Assembly (NCBI RefSeq): GCF_007680845.1
Contig: NZ_VEIY01000002.1
Location: 21,602-85,601, forward strand
DNA: 64,000 bases
Direction of reading: 5' to 3'
Source of the DNA: Curtobacterium pusillum
Lineage (GTDB): Bacteria > Actinomycetota > Actinomycetes > Actinomycetales > Microbacteriaceae
Of this stretch, positions 8,267 to 17,359 are shown one piece after another. Position numbers and translations under genes: made by a program. Under the pieces are notes generated by a model. That model did no database searches, had not been told where the DNA came from, and saw nothing but the letters and a program-made list of their open reading frames with translations. The stretch's first letter is position 1. Each line of letters starts with the position of its first letter.

Positions 8267-9601
8267 TCAGGCGACGCGCACGGCGTCGGAGACGGTCTCG
8301 TCGACGGCGGACCAGACCGGGCCGTCCGGGTACGAGTAGGTGTCCAGGGAGTCGGCGAGCATCTCGGTGCCCGCTCCGGGTGCGGTCGGTGGCCAGTAGC
8401 GCCCGTCGTGCACGTCGACCGGGGTCGTGAAGTGCTCGTGGAGGTGGTCGACGAACTCGATGGAGCGGGTGTCGAGGTCGCCGGTGAGGGCGACCGCGTC
8501 GAACATCGACAGGTGCTGCACGGCCTCGCACAGCCCGACCCCGCCGGCGTGCGGGCAGACCCGGACGCCGTACTTGGCGGCGAGGAGCAGGATCGCGAGG
8601 TTCTCGTTGACGCCGGCGACCCGCGTGGCGTCGATCTGCAGCACGGACATCGCCTGCGCCTGGATGAGCTGCTTCGCGATCACCCGGTTCGCCATGTGCT
8701 CCCCCGTCGCCACCGGGATCGGTGCGATGCGGCGGGCGATCTCGGCGTGCGCGAGGACGTCGTCGGGGCTCGTCGGTTCCTCGACCCAGGCGAGGTCGAA
8801 CGGGCGCAGGCGGTCGATCCACGCGACCGCCTGGTCGACGTCCCACCGCTGGTTGGCGTCGATCGCGATGCGGATGTCGGGGCCGACCGCGGCGCGGGCG
8901 ATGCCCATCCGTCGGACGTCCTCGTCCACGTCGCCGCCGACCTTGAGCTTGATCTGGGCGAAGCCCTCGTCCACCGCCTCGCGGCAGAGGCGCTCGAGCT
9001 TCTGGTCGTCGTAGCCGAGCCAGCCCGGGGTGGTCGTGTAGGCCGGGTACCCCTCGCGTTCGAGGCGGCGACGGCGTTCGGCGCGGAGCGGTTCGGCCGT
9101 GCGGAGGAGCCCCAGCGCCTCGTCCGGGGTGATCGCGTCGGTGAGGTACCGGAAGTCCACCAGGTCGACGAGTTCCTCGGGCGACAGGTCGGCGAGCAGC
9201 GCCCAGAGCGGCTGCCCCGCCCGCTTCGCGCGGAGGTCCCACAGCGCGTTCACCACCGCGCCGATCGCCATGTGCATGACGCCCTTCTCCGGGCCGAGCC
9301 AGCGGAGCTGCGAGTCGTGCACGAGGGTGCGCCAGGTGCCGCCCATGTCGGCGAGGACCGCCTCGGCGTCGGCGCCGACCACGTGGTCCCGGAGTGCGGC
9401 GATCGCGGCTTCCTGCACCTCGTTGCCGCGACCGATGGTGAAGACGAACGCCGCGCCGACGTGGCCGTCGAGCGCGTCGGTGGCGATCTCGACGTACGCG
9501 GCGGAGTAGTCGGGTGCGGGGTTCATCGCGTCGGACCCGTCGTGGTCCCGAGAGGTCGGGAACCGGACGTCGCGCACCCGCAGACCGGTGATGCGGCTCA
9601 T
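8267..9601 (-). CDS. Enolase-superfamily dehydratase, probable L-fuconate dehydratase
   Basis: A 444-residue mandelate-racemase-subgroup enzyme. Visible catalytic residues are the K-x-K motif Lys218/Lys220, metal ligands Asp248, Glu274 and Glu301, and His351 in the PHAGG segment. As far as I recall, these positions coincide with those reported for the characterised Xanthomonas L-fuconate dehydratase, which is strong support for the same reaction: L-fuconate to 2-keto-3-deoxy-L-fuconate. The ATG at 9601 is chosen because the N-terminal strand [15 protein letters not shown] begins there; the upstream open frame runs through repeats. It is probably the first gene of the leftward fucose operon. 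Confidence 0.9.
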   Translation of the reverse strand: MSRITGLRVRDVRFPTSRDHDGSDAMNPAPDYSAAYVEIATDALDGHVGAAFVFTIGRGNEVQEAAIAALRDHVVGADAEAVLADMGGTWRTLVHDSQLRWLGPEKGVMHMAIGAVVNALWDLRAKRAGQPLWALLADLSPEELVDLVDFRYLTDAITPDEALGLLRTAEPLRAERRRRLEREGYPAYTTTPGWLGYDDQKLERLCREAVDEGFAQIKLKVGGDVDEDVRRMGIARAAVGPDIRIAIDANQRWDVDQAVAWIDRLRPFDLAWVEEPTSPDDVLAHAEIARRIAPIPVATGEHMANRVIAKQLIQAQAMSVLQIDATRVAGVNENLAILLLAAKYGVRVCPHAGGVGLCEAVQHLSMFDAVALTGDLDTRSIEFVDHLHEHFTTPVDVHDGRYWPPTAPGAGTEMLADSLDTYSYPDGPVWSAVDETVSDAVRVA

Positions 9602-9754
9602 CGTGTCTCCTGCCCGTCCGGTCATCGTCGACCGAACGGGGCAATCGAAACATCCGATGTCTTTCGTGTCAAGAGCGACTTCGGTTGCGTTTCGGCCACG
9701 ATGCGCGGCGAGTGGTCCGATGACTGCCCGACGTCGGGTGCCGGCGTGCCTGGT

Positions 9755-9840
9755 CGAACCGGGCGTACCGGGTCGTTCGGGGCGTACCTGGTTGAACCGG
9801 GCGTACCTGGTCGGAAGTTCCGACCAGGTACGCCCGGTTC
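9755..9840. repeat. Palindromic repeat family C, copy 1
   Basis: A perfect 21-base inverted repeat: left arm 9794-9814 (contains GGGCGTACCTGGTCG), five-base loop AAGTT, right arm 9820-9840. Two further partial units of the left arm precede it from 9755, giving three tandem half-sites about 20 bases apart. It lies between the TetR gene end and the fuconate-dehydratase start. A related hairpin is at 53630-53680. Confidence 0.75.
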
Positions 9841-9880
9841 CACTTTCCATCGCACGCGTCAGGGGTGGGACCGGACCACG

Positions 9881-9925
9881 GCCGGGAGGCGTGGTGCGGG
9901 TCGGACCCGCACCGCGCCTCCCGGC
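9881..9925. terminator. Family A hairpin downstream of TetR gene
   Basis: Inverted repeat with 22-base arms (9881-9902 and 9904-9925) built on GGGAGGCGTGGTGCGGGTC, with one G-T pair. It follows the TetR stop codon at 9946 on the minus strand and probably terminates that transcript. Confidence 0.65.
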
Positions 9926-9945
9926 GGTGGCCCGGTTCCGCCGGG

Positions 9946-10512
9946 TCAGCCGGTGGCGAGTCGGCCCATCTCGGCGACCACGCTGCGGAGCCGCTCCGCC
10001 AGGTCGTCCCGGGACCCGTCCGTGAAGCGGTGCGCCGCTTCGATCACCGCGGCCATCACGAGCGTCACGGCGGTGCGGGCCGAGTCGGCGTCCGCACGCT
10101 CCGCGGCGACCTCGGCGACCGCGAGCCGCGCCTGCGCCATCGCCTGCAGCATCGTCGGCACCATCTCGGGGCGTGCCTGCACGAGCGCCTTCATCCGGGT
10201 GCGGTCCGCCGGCAGGTCCACCGTCCGCGCGACGAGGTCGCAGAGGTCGGACACGAGCGAGCCGCGAGCGGCGAGGAACGCGTCCCGCGCACTCGCGTCG
10301 ACCGCGGTCGCGGGGAGGCCGAGGGCCGCGTGGCCCTTCGACGGGAAGTAGTTGAAGAACGTCCGCGGCGAGACGCCGGCGGCCGCGCAGATCTCCTCGA
10401 CGGTGACGCCGGCCAGCCCACGGTCGGTGACGAGGTCGAGCGCCGCCTGGTGGATCGCGGTCCGGGTCTGCTGCTTCTTGCGTTCCCGCAGGCCGCTGTC
10501 GGTGATGGTCAC
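9946..10512 (-). CDS. TetR/AcrR-family transcriptional regulator
   Basis: A 188-residue regulator. The N-terminal helix-turn-helix is clear ([17 protein letters not shown], then [21 protein letters not shown] at about 31-50); the rest is a helical ligand domain. The GTG start at 10512 has AGGAG just upstream. It lies directly downstream of the DHA2 exporter gene on the same strand, the usual arrangement for a repressor of its own drug exporter. The exporter promoter carries a perfect TTGCAG-N3-CTGCAA palindrome (12679-12693) that could be its operator. Inducer unknown. Confidence 0.9.
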   Translation of the reverse strand: MTITDSGLRERKKQQTRTAIHQAALDLVTDRGLAGVTVEEICAAAGVSPRTFFNYFPSKGHAALGLPATAVDASARDAFLAARGSLVSDLCDLVARTVDLPADRTRMKALVQARPEMVPTMLQAMAQARLAVAEVAAERADADSARTAVTLVMAAVIEAAHRFTDGSRDDLAERLRSVVAEMGRLATG

Positions 10513-10533
10513 GTGCTGCTCCTGGTGCCGGAC

Positions 10534-10565
10534 GGGCCCTCCCACGGTTCGTCGTGGGAGGGCCC
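10534..10565 (-). terminator. Hairpin between exporter and TetR genes
   Basis: GGGCCCTCCCACG at 10534-10546 pairs with CGTGGGAGGGCCC at 10553-10565 around a six-base loop. It follows the exporter stop (10575) and precedes the TetR start, so it probably separates the two messages. Confidence 0.7.
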
Positions 10566-10574
10566 GGCTCGCGA

Positions 10575-12635
10575 CTACTGACCCGATCCGGTCCGCTGGA
10601 CGGGGATCGACCCGGTGACGGGTGCCGTGGGCGAGCCCATGGCGTCCGCCGCCTTGACCGCCTGGACCTCGAGGTCGTCCGCGGTGTGCTCCTGGTCGGC
10701 CTGCTCCTGCAGGGCCGAGCTCTTGCGGAGCGGCGGCGCCTTGAAGAACCAGCTGAGGACGAAGGCCAGCAGGATGACCGCGAAGCCGACCCAGTAGACC
10801 GTGACGGCCGAGGAGTTGAACCCGGTCATGAACGGCCGCGTGAGGGCCTTGTCCGCGCCGTTGAGGTAGGACGTGTCACTCGTCTCGGAGCTCGAGCTCG
10901 CACTGGTGCCCGTGCCCTTGTCGATCTGCTTCGACAGCGCCGGTGCGAGGTCGTCGACCCAGTAGGTGCGCTGGGCCGCGTCGGACCAGTCGACGACGAG
11001 CTTGCCGTCCTGCACGCTCGCGTGCGCCTTGTCGGCGGCCGCGGTGAGCGCCTGCTGCTGGACCGCCTCGGGTGCGCCGGCCGTGGCCGTCGTCACCTGC
11101 GCGGTCGCGGCGTCGAGGCCGGACTGCACGCGCTGCTTGATCGGCGTGACGATGGGGTTCCAGATCTGGTCCATGACGCCCTGGTTCGCCTTGGCGCTGG
11201 CGACCGTCGGGTTGAGGGCGGCGTCGAGCGCTCCGGTCAGGTTCTTCTCGTCCGCCGTGGCGTGCAGGATGTTCGCCGGCATGATCGAGAACAGGACGCT
11301 CAGGAGCACCGCGGTGCCGAGCGTGCCACCGATCTGGCGGAAGAACGTCGCCGAGCTGGTCGCGACGCCCATGTCCTTCGGCTGCACCGAGTTCTGCGAG
11401 GCCAGGGTGATGCTCTGCATGAGCTGCCCGAGGCCGAGCCCGATGAGGAACATGCCGATCATGAGGAACCAGAGCGGCTTGTCGATCGTCATGAACGTCA
11501 GGACGACGTAACCGAGCGAGACGAGCGCGGTGCCGATGACCGGGAAGATCCGGTACCGACCCGTGCGGGCCACGATCTGGCCGGACGCGATCGAGGCGAT
11601 CATGAGGCCACCGATCATCGGCAGCGTCGCGAAGCCGGACTCGGTCGGCGTCAGGCCCGTGACGATCTGCAGGTAGAGCGGGATGGTCAGCATGGCGCCG
11701 AACATCGCGAAGCCCACGAGGAAGCCGAGGACCGTGGCCATCGAGAAGACGCCGGAGCGGAACAGCTTGAGCGGGATGATCGCGTCGTCCTTCATGAGCG
11801 TCTCGACGACGAGGAAGGCGACGAGCCCGAGGGCACCGACGACGTAGCAGGCGATCGCGCCGGCCGAGCCCCAGCCCCAGGTGCGGCCCTGTTCGGCCAC
11901 GAGGAGGAGCGGGACGAGCGTCACGATGACCGAGGTCGCGCCCCACCAGTCGATGCGCGGCTTCGCCTTGGCGTCACCGAACTTCGGCAGGTGCAGGAAC
12001 GCGATGACCATGAGCAGTGCCGCGACGCCGATCGGCACGTTGATGAGGAAGACCCAGCGCCAACCGGTGATGCCGAGGATCGTCGTCGCGCCGGCGAACA
12101 GACCGCCGATGAGCGGGCCGATCACGCTCGAGATGCCGAACACCGCGAGGAAGTACCCCTGGTACTTGGCGCGCTCACGCGGGGCGAGGATGTCGCCCAT
12201 GATCGCGAGCGGGAGCGACATCAGCGCACCGGCCCCGATGCCCTGGAAGGCGCGGAACGCCGCGAGCATGATCATCGACGTCGACATCGTCGAGAGCAAC
12301 GAGCCGAGGATGAACACCGCGATGCCGAAGATGTAGAGCGGGCGACGGCCGAAGACGTCGGAGAGCTTGCCGTAGATCGGCGTGGTGATGGTGCTCGCGA
12401 TGAGGTACGCGGTCGTCACCCAGGCCTGCTGGTCGAGGCCGTGCAGGTCGTCGCCGATCGTGCGGATCGCCGTGCCGACGATCGTCTGGTCGAGGGACGA
12501 CAGGAACATGCCGGCCATGAGGCCGTAGATGACGAGGAGGATCTGGCGGTGCGACATGATCGGCTTCCCCGGCGCGCTGGCCGGTGAGCTCGATCGTCCG
12601 CGCTGTACCTCGACGGGTGCGGTGGCAGTGGACAA
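10575..12635 (-). CDS. DHA2-family MFS multidrug exporter (14-helix type)
   Basis: A 686-residue major-facilitator protein of the EmrB/QacA drug:H+ antiporter type. The motif A loop [16 protein letters not shown] follows helix 2, the N-terminal [12 protein letters not shown] helix carries the conserved acidic residue, and motif C-like glycines are in helix 5. A large extracytoplasmic loop of about 150 residues, rich in Ala, Gln and Ser, precedes the last helix. The TTG start at 12635 is supported by AGAAGGA upstream. Control by the adjacent TetR regulator is likely. Substrates cannot be read from sequence. Confidence 0.92.
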   Translation of the reverse strand: MSTATAPVEVQRGRSSSPASAPGKPIMSHRQILLVIYGLMAGMFLSSLDQTIVGTAIRTIGDDLHGLDQQAWVTTAYLIASTITTPIYGKLSDVFGRRPLYIFGIAVFILGSLLSTMSTSMIMLAAFRAFQGIGAGALMSLPLAIMGDILAPRERAKYQGYFLAVFGISSVIGPLIGGLFAGATTILGITGWRWVFLINVPIGVAALLMVIAFLHLPKFGDAKAKPRIDWWGATSVIVTLVPLLLVAEQGRTWGWGSAGAIACYVVGALGLVAFLVVETLMKDDAIIPLKLFRSGVFSMATVLGFLVGFAMFGAMLTIPLYLQIVTGLTPTESGFATLPMIGGLMIASIASGQIVARTGRYRIFPVIGTALVSLGYVVLTFMTIDKPLWFLMIGMFLIGLGLGQLMQSITLASQNSVQPKDMGVATSSATFFRQIGGTLGTAVLLSVLFSIMPANILHATADEKNLTGALDAALNPTVASAKANQGVMDQIWNPIVTPIKQRVQSGLDAATAQVTTATAGAPEAVQQQALTAAADKAHASVQDGKLVVDWSDAAQRTYWVDDLAPALSKQIDKGTGTSASSSSETSDTSYLNGADKALTRPFMTGFNSSAVTVYWVGFAVILLAFVLSWFFKAPPLRKSSALQEQADQEHTADDLEVQAVKAADAMGSPTAPVTGSIPVQRTGSGQ

Positions 12636-12678
12636 TGCGATTCCTTCTGTGGTGCGTTCGTGCTTGGGTCACGCGTTT

Positions 12679-12700
12679 TTGCAGATGCTGCAACATTACA
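12679..12700 (-). promoter_or_regulatory. Exporter promoter with palindromic TetR-type operator
   Basis: On the minus strand TGTAAT (12700-12695) looks like a -10 hexamer and is followed at once by the perfect palindrome TTGCAG-CAT-CTGCAA (12693-12679). An operator overlapping the transcription start of the exporter is what a TetR repressor would need. Half-site-like GCAGG and GCTGC words continue upstream. Binding is inferred. Confidence 0.5.
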
Positions 12701-12780
12701 CCCGCCGCAGGTTTGCTGCCACCGCAAAGTTGCTCATCGTGCAGGTTCCTTGAACGCCTTCTCAGTTACCGTGGTGCGGC

Positions 12781-13734
12781 ATGGGACGGACGACCTGGAC
12801 CGATGTGCCGACGACGCTGCGGAACGACATCGAGACCCTGCTCGGGGGTGCGGTCCTCCACGCCGCGTCCCAGGCGGGCGGGTACTCCCCCGGCGGCGCC
12901 GATCGCGTGACGACGGCGACCGGGCGGCGGGCGTTCGTGAAGACGCTCTCCCGGTCCCGCAACGCGGACGGCTTCGCGCTGCACGAGCAGGAAGCACACG
13001 TCGTGGCGCAGCTCCCACCGACGGTCCGAGCACCCCGGCCGATCGGCACGCTGCGCGAGACCGTCGACGGTGACGACTGGATCGCCCTCGTGTTCGAGGA
13101 CGTCGACGGCGGCCACCCCGGCGCCGCGGGCGACGGCTCGGACGTCACCGCCGTGCTCGACGCCCTCGACACGCTCCCCCTGGCGACGGGGAGACTCGCC
13201 GAGCTGCCGAGGGTCGCCGACGAGCTGGCCGACGAGTTCGGGGCGTGGGACCGGATGCTCGCCGAGGGGCTCCCCGCGACGGTCCCGGCCCACGTCGCGG
13301 CCGCCGCCAGTAAGTTCGGCCGTGCAGCTCGCAATGCAGCAGCCCTGATCGACGGGGAACACCTCGCGCACGTCGACTGCCGCGCCGACAACCTGCTCGT
13401 CGATGCGGACGGCCTGGTCTGGGTGGTCGACTGGCCGTGGGCGTCGGTCGGGGCGCACTGGCTCGACCCGCTGACCCACCTGCTCGATGTGCTCGTCCGC
13501 GGTGAGGATGCCGACGTCGAACGGCACCTCGCCGAGCACCCGGTGTTCGCCGGACTGTCGGCGGACACCGTGGACGCCGTCCTCGCCGCGCTCGCCGCGC
13601 TCGCCGGGACGTTCCTCGAGAAGGGCGCAAGGCCCGCCGTCCCGAACATGCCGACCCTCCGCGACTTCCAGCGGCTCGAGGGGGTCACCGCGGCGGAGTG
13701 GCTCCTCCGCCGGTGGGACGGGCGCGGGCGCTGA
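12781..13734 (+). CDS. Aminoglycoside phosphotransferase-family (kinase-like) protein
   Basis: A 317-residue APH-fold protein. The catalytic loop HVDCRADNLLVD (HxDxxxxN pattern) and the metal-binding VVDWPWA segment (Asp in place of the DFG Asp) are both present, so it should be catalytically competent. The family phosphorylates antibiotics, sugars or other small molecules; the substrate is unknown and resistance should not be assumed. TACCGT at 12767-12772 lies eight bases before the ATG with no Shine-Dalgarno sequence, suggesting a leaderless message divergent from the exporter. Confidence 0.88.
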   Translation: MGRTTWTDVPTTLRNDIETLLGGAVLHAASQAGGYSPGGADRVTTATGRRAFVKTLSRSRNADGFALHEQEAHVVAQLPPTVRAPRPIGTLRETVDGDDWIALVFEDVDGGHPGAAGDGSDVTAVLDALDTLPLATGRLAELPRVADELADEFGAWDRMLAEGLPATVPAHVAAAASKFGRAARNAAALIDGEHLAHVDCRADNLLVDADGLVWVVDWPWASVGAHWLDPLTHLLDVLVRGEDADVERHLAEHPVFAGLSADTVDAVLAALAALAGTFLEKGARPAVPNMPTLRDFQRLEGVTAAEWLLRRWDGRGR

Positions 13735-13807
13735 CCGGACGCCGACACCGGGTCTCGGTACCCCGACACTGAGGAACCACCGGGCCCCGGCGCGTACGGT
13801 CCTCGTC

Positions 13808-14269
13808 ATGACTGACGAGCACGACAGCCCGCGTCCGGAAGACGACGCTGCGCGCCTCGGACTGGTCGTCGTGGGCGAGGCAGCGGCGCTGCACTCGGGC
13901 GACGACGCGGCTCTCGACGCGAGCGAGCAGAACATCCGCGACACCATCGACGAGATGATCGACGAACCCCTGACCGAGCGGCAGGAGCAGGTGGTCGAGC
14001 GGCTGGCGGCAGCCGGGGGCACGCTCACCGCGGGGCTCAGCGGAGCGCTCGCCGCCCAGACGGGGAAGAGCGTCGACGACGTCCTCGAGGGCGCGGCGCG
14101 CAGCGTGGTGTGGCAGCAGCGCCTGGCGGCCGAGCGCGACGAGCAGGGCGAGCCGGGCGACCACGACGGCCGGGTCGAGCGAGACGGCCTGGTCGGGCGG
14201 GGCGAGCGCGAGGACGCTGGCGGCCAGCACCGCGACCGCCGCGAGGACGACGGGCGCGGCGAGGACTGA
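13808..14269 (+). CDS. Hypothetical acidic protein
   Basis: A 153-residue protein that I do not recognise. It is strongly acidic, predicted helical and ends in a charged, low-complexity Arg/Asp/Gly tail; no signal peptide or membrane segment is seen. Reality is supported by TACGGT at 13795-13800 placed seven bases before the ATG, the leaderless-promoter arrangement used by many genes here. It lies downstream of the kinase-like gene and converges on the flotillin gene. Confidence 0.6.
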   Translation: MTDEHDSPRPEDDAARLGLVVVGEAAALHSGDDAALDASEQNIRDTIDEMIDEPLTERQEQVVERLAAAGGTLTAGLSGALAAQTGKSVDDVLEGAARSVVWQQRLAAERDEQGEPGDHDGRVERDGLVGRGEREDAGGQHRDRREDDGRGED

Positions 14270-14283
14270 CCCCGGCCGCGCGG

Positions 14284-15732
14284 CTACTCGGCGGCGTCGA
14301 GCGCCTGTTCCCGCGCGACCGCGCGCGCCGCGGCCTGGCCCGTGGTGGTGCTCTTCACGATGTCGCTCAGCGTGAAGCCCGCGGTGGCCCCGAGGAGGGC
14401 GTCCACCTCGCTGAACTGACTGACGACGCTCTTCGACAGCGAACCCGCACCATCCGACGAGACCACGGTGAGCGAGTCGATGTTGCCCATCGGAGCGGCG
14501 AGTTCCCGCGCGATGCTCGGCAGGGTCTCGATCGCCTTGACCCGGAGCACCGCCTCGGAGTGCTGGGCGAGCGCGTCCGCCTGCGCCTTCGTGGCGTCGG
14601 CTTCGGCCTGACCCTTGGCGCGGATGGCATCGGCGGCGGCTTCACCCTCGGCGCGTGATGCGTCGGCGGCGAGCTTGCGGGCGTCGGACTCGGCCTTCGC
14701 CTCGGTTGCGATCGCCTCGGCCGAGATCCGGCGGGCCTCCGCCTGGGCACGGGCCGTCTCGACCTGTGCGGCTGCTGCAGCTTCGGCCTCGACGCGGGTC
14801 TTGCGCGCCTGGGCCTCGGCCACCGCGGACACCTCGGACTCGAGCTCGGCGCGACGGAGCTCGGCACGCTTCTGGGCGGTGAGCTGTTCCTGCTCCACGA
14901 CGCCCTGCGCCGCACGGGCCTGGGCGAGCGGGCCCGCGGCGGCGGCCTCGGCGGAGGCACGGTCAGCGTCGAGCTGCAGCGCGGCACGACGGATCGCGAG
15001 GGTGTTCTCGGCCTCGGCGATGGCCTGGTCAGCGGTCGCACGGGCTTCCCGGGCTTCGCGGTCGGCTTGCGCCTCGGCGTTCTCGGCTTCGAGCCGGACG
15101 CGTGCGCGCTCGGCGCGACCGAGGTCGCTGATGTAGTCGTTTCGGTCTGAGATGCCCTTGATCTCGAAGGAGTCGACGTCCAGCCCCTGGCTGTGCAGGG
15201 CGTCCTTCGCGACGTCGAGCACGGCGACGGTGAGCTGGTCGCGGTTCCGGATGATCGTCGACACGTCGGTCGCGCCGATCGAGGCACGCAGGGAGCCGGA
15301 CAGGACTTCCCGCGCGAAGTCGTCGATCTTCTTCTCCTGCCCGAGGAACCGCTGGGCGGCAGCCCGGATGGAGGCGTCGGCCTCGCCCACCTTGACGAGC
15401 GCCACGGCCTCGACGTCGATCGTGACGCCGCGGGAGTCCTGCGCGTTGACGTTGATGTCGATCGCGCGGGAGCTGAGCGAGAGCTTCGCGACCTTCTCGA
15501 AGAACGGCCGCACGAGGACGCCGGCGCCGAGCACCACCTTGATGCCGGACTCCACCGTCTCGGTGCCGTCGGCGTTCTTGACCTTGCGGGAGCGCTTGCC
15601 GGTGATGATGAGCGCTTCGTCGGCACCGGCGTTGCGGTACACGACCTTCGCGTAGACCAGCGCGATGACCGCGAGGACGATGATCCCCACGACGATCAGC
15701 GGGACGGCTCCGAGCGCGAACAGGACTTCCAT
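14284..15732 (-). CDS. Flotillin-like SPFH-domain membrane protein
   Basis: A 482-residue protein with one N-terminal membrane helix (about residues 5-28), an SPFH/PHB domain (about 30-200) and a very long Ala/Glu/Arg-rich coiled coil (about 205-420) with repeated EAEA-type heptads, ending in a short globular tail. This is the architecture of bacterial flotillins (FloT/YqiK), which form oligomeric scaffolds in ordered membrane domains. The start has a GGAGGGGG ribosome site. No NfeD partner gene is adjacent, unlike many flotillin loci. Confidence 0.92.
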   Translation of the reverse strand: MEVLFALGAVPLIVVGIIVLAVIALVYAKVVYRNAGADEALIITGKRSRKVKNADGTETVESGIKVVLGAGVLVRPFFEKVAKLSLSSRAIDINVNAQDSRGVTIDVEAVALVKVGEADASIRAAAQRFLGQEKKIDDFAREVLSGSLRASIGATDVSTIIRNRDQLTVAVLDVAKDALHSQGLDVDSFEIKGISDRNDYISDLGRAERARVRLEAENAEAQADREAREARATADQAIAEAENTLAIRRAALQLDADRASAEAAAAGPLAQARAAQGVVEQEQLTAQKRAELRRAELESEVSAVAEAQARKTRVEAEAAAAAQVETARAQAEARRISAEAIATEAKAESDARKLAADASRAEGEAAADAIRAKGQAEADATKAQADALAQHSEAVLRVKAIETLPSIARELAAPMGNIDSLTVVSSDGAGSLSKSVVSQFSEVDALLGATAGFTLSDIVKSTTTGQAAARAVAREQALDAAE

Positions 15733-15842
15733 GACTCCCCCTCCGGACCAGGCGCCAGCCTGGATTCCGCATCTGTTGTTCCGTTGTCTTCCATCCTAGG
15801 ACGACGCGCGGACAGACGTGGGGACAGACCTGCGGACAGACG

Positions 15843-15878
15843 GGAGGCGCGGTGCAGGATCACCTGCACCGCGCCTCC
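15843..15878. terminator. Family A hairpin after nadE
   Basis: GGAGGCGCGGTGCAGG at 15843-15858 pairs perfectly with 15863-15878 around a four-base loop. It lies just before the flotillin promoter region and upstream of it are three direct copies of GACAGAC (about 15810-15841). Because nadE ends at 15900 on the minus strand, the hairpin is a likely nadE terminator. Confidence 0.7.
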
Positions 15879-15899
15879 AGGACGGACCAGCGTCAGCGT

Positions 15900-16730
15900 C
15901 TAGGCGCCCGCACGCCACCAGTCGTCGAACGGCGTGGCCGGCACCTGGCGCTTGTGCTCCGTCGCGCGGTAGCGCGACTCGATCGCCTCCGCGACCTCGA
16001 CCGGCACGTCGTGGCCCTGCAGGTAGGCGTCGATCTCGGCGTAGGACAGACCGAGGTTCGCCTCGTCCGTCTGACCGGGCGTCTCGTCGAGGAGGTCCGC
16101 GGTCGGGGCCTTCTCGTACAGGCGCGCCGGCGCACCGAGGTGCTCGAGCAGCTGACGCCCCTGGCTCTTCGACAGGCCGGTGAGCGGGGTGAGGTCGACA
16201 CCGCCGTCGCCGTACTTCGTGAAGAAGCCCGTCACCGCCTCGGCCGCGTGGTCCGTGCCGACGACGAGCAGACCGCGCTGCCCGGCGACGGCGTACTGCG
16301 CGACCATCCGCATGCGTGCCTTCACGTTGCCCTTGACGAAGTCGCTCAGCTCGACGCCGGAGGCCGCGGTGTCCTGCACGACGCCGTCGACCCCGTGCTC
16401 GATGTTCACCGTGATGCCGGGGTCGGCACCGATGAACTGCAGGGCGAGCTGCGCGTCGTCCTCGTCCGCCTGGACGCGGTAGGGCATCCGGACGGTGGTG
16501 AACTCGGCGGCGTGCCCCTCGGCCCGGAGGGACTCGACGGCGAGCTGGGTCAGGCGACCGGCGAGCGTGGAGTCCTGACCGCCGCTGATCGCGAGGAGGA
16601 AGCCCTTGGCGCCGGTGGTGAGCAGGTAGTCACGGAGGAACCCGACGCGACGGGCGACCTCCTGCTCGGGGTCGATGGTCGGCTGGACGTTGAGGTCCGC
16701 TGCGATGGCGGCTTGGAGTTCACGCACCAC
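15900..16730 (-). CDS. nadE: NH3-dependent NAD+ synthetase
   Basis: A 276-residue ATP-pyrophosphatase-fold enzyme that amidates nicotinate adenine dinucleotide to NAD+. The P-loop SGGQDS is at about residues 49-54, and the [20 protein letters not shown] and [14 protein letters not shown] segments are characteristic of NadE. There is no glutaminase domain, so ammonia is the expected nitrogen donor. The GTG start at 16730 is preceded by GATACT six bases upstream and no Shine-Dalgarno sequence, suggesting a leaderless message. Confidence 0.95.
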   Translation of the reverse strand: MVRELQAAIAADLNVQPTIDPEQEVARRVGFLRDYLLTTGAKGFLLAISGGQDSTLAGRLTQLAVESLRAEGHAAEFTTVRMPYRVQADEDDAQLALQFIGADPGITVNIEHGVDGVVQDTAASGVELSDFVKGNVKARMRMVAQYAVAGQRGLLVVGTDHAAEAVTGFFTKYGDGGVDLTPLTGLSKSQGRQLLEHLGAPARLYEKAPTADLLDETPGQTDEANLGLSYAEIDAYLQGHDVPVEVAEAIESRYRATEHKRQVPATPFDDWWRAGA

Positions 16731-16766
16731 CCCAGTATCCCGCTGCTCCGCCGCGGTGCACAGGGT

Positions 16767-16934
16767 TCAGTGGACGGGTTCCGTGCCGATCGGCCGGATG
16801 GTGTTGTCGTGGTCGGCGCCGATCGCGCACGTGCAGACGACACTGATCGTCTCCTCGCCCCGCGTGAGCCGGAAGCGCTCGACGTGCGGCGGCCCGACGC
16901 GGCGGTCGAGCGGGTGGGTGTCGTGGTCGTGCAC
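16767..16934 (-). CDS. Small hypothetical protein with CTC motif
   Basis: A possible 55-residue protein beginning at GTG 16934 with a GAGG ribosome site upstream. It is rich in His, Asp and Arg and has a conserved-looking centre, EETISVVCTCAIGADHDN, with a Cys-Thr-Cys motif that could bind metal. I do not recognise it. It is preceded in the same direction by an 18-codon ORF and a strong hairpin, which suggests regulated expression. The frame continues upstream without coding character, so the start is a judgement. Confidence 0.5.
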   Translation of the reverse strand: MHDHDTHPLDRRVGPPHVERFRLTRGEETISVVCTCAIGADHDNTIRPIGTEPVH

Positions 16935-16967
16935 GGTGGTCCTCACTTCGCGGGCCGGGAGGGAGTC

Positions 16968-16999
16968 GGTGCGGTGGGGACCCGAACCACCACCGCACC
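16968..16999 (-). promoter_or_regulatory. Hairpin in the leader of the small CTC-motif gene
   Basis: GGTGCGGTGG (16968-16977) pairs with CCACCGCACC (16990-16999). It lies between an 18-codon ORF with a strong ribosome site and the start of the 55-codon gene, where an attenuator would be expected. It could also simply be a terminator. Confidence 0.45.
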
Positions 17000-17074
17000 G
17001 GCGGGCCCGCGGCGACCCGAACGAGCCGCGGACCCTGCGGGTCGGGCGCCGGTCGGTGCCGACGCCCGAGCGGG

Positions 17075-17131
17075 TCAGGTGCGTCGGGAGGCGTCCGCGC
17101 GGAGCGCCGTGCGTGGTGCGGTGCGTGGCAT
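17075..17131 (-). CDS. 18-codon ORF with strong ribosome site (possible leader peptide)
   Basis: ATG at 17131 is preceded by GGAGGA at good spacing and the frame ends at TGA 17075. The peptide is MPRTAPRTALRADASRRT, rich in Arg, Thr and Ala. No homology is known to me. Its only support is the ribosome site and its position ahead of a hairpin and a second small gene on the same strand, so it is a candidate rather than a firm gene. Confidence 0.35.
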   Translation of the reverse strand: MPRTAPRTALRADASRRT

Positions 17132-17323
17132 GGTGCCTCTTCCTCCGGCGGAGCGCAGGCCCCACCGCTGATCCGTCCCCCGCGGATGCAGGGCCCGTCG
17201 GGTCCGCTGGTCGGACGGACCCGGTCACTCGATGCGCGGCTGGTGAGACCGCGTTCCTGTGCAATCTACAAGCCATCGGTCGCGGGAGGGCGATACCCCC
17301 GTTCGGGGGCAACACTTCGATGG

Positions 17324-17352
17324 TTGACAGTTAGAGATCGAATGGTTAGTGT
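17324..17352 (+). promoter_or_regulatory. Promoter of MarR gene, with repeated TCGA-TGGTT words
   Basis: TTGACA (17324-17329), a 17-base spacer and TAGTGT (17347-17352) form a near-ideal sigma-A promoter; the MarR ATG follows seven bases later. Two direct copies of TCGA(A)TGGTT, at about 17317 and 17337, overlap the -35 and spacer, a plausible autoregulatory operator for MarR. Confidence 0.7.
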
Positions 17353-17359
17353 TCTGACC

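Noticed and set aside
12781..13734. Antibiotic-resistance phosphotransferase
   Set aside because: The fold fits, but many unrelated kinases share it and nothing in the context indicates a drug substrate beyond the nearby exporter.
14284..15732. Flotillin as part of a phage-defence or NfeD-linked operon
   Set aside because: No NfeD or defence gene is adjacent; neighbours are nadE and a hypothetical gene.
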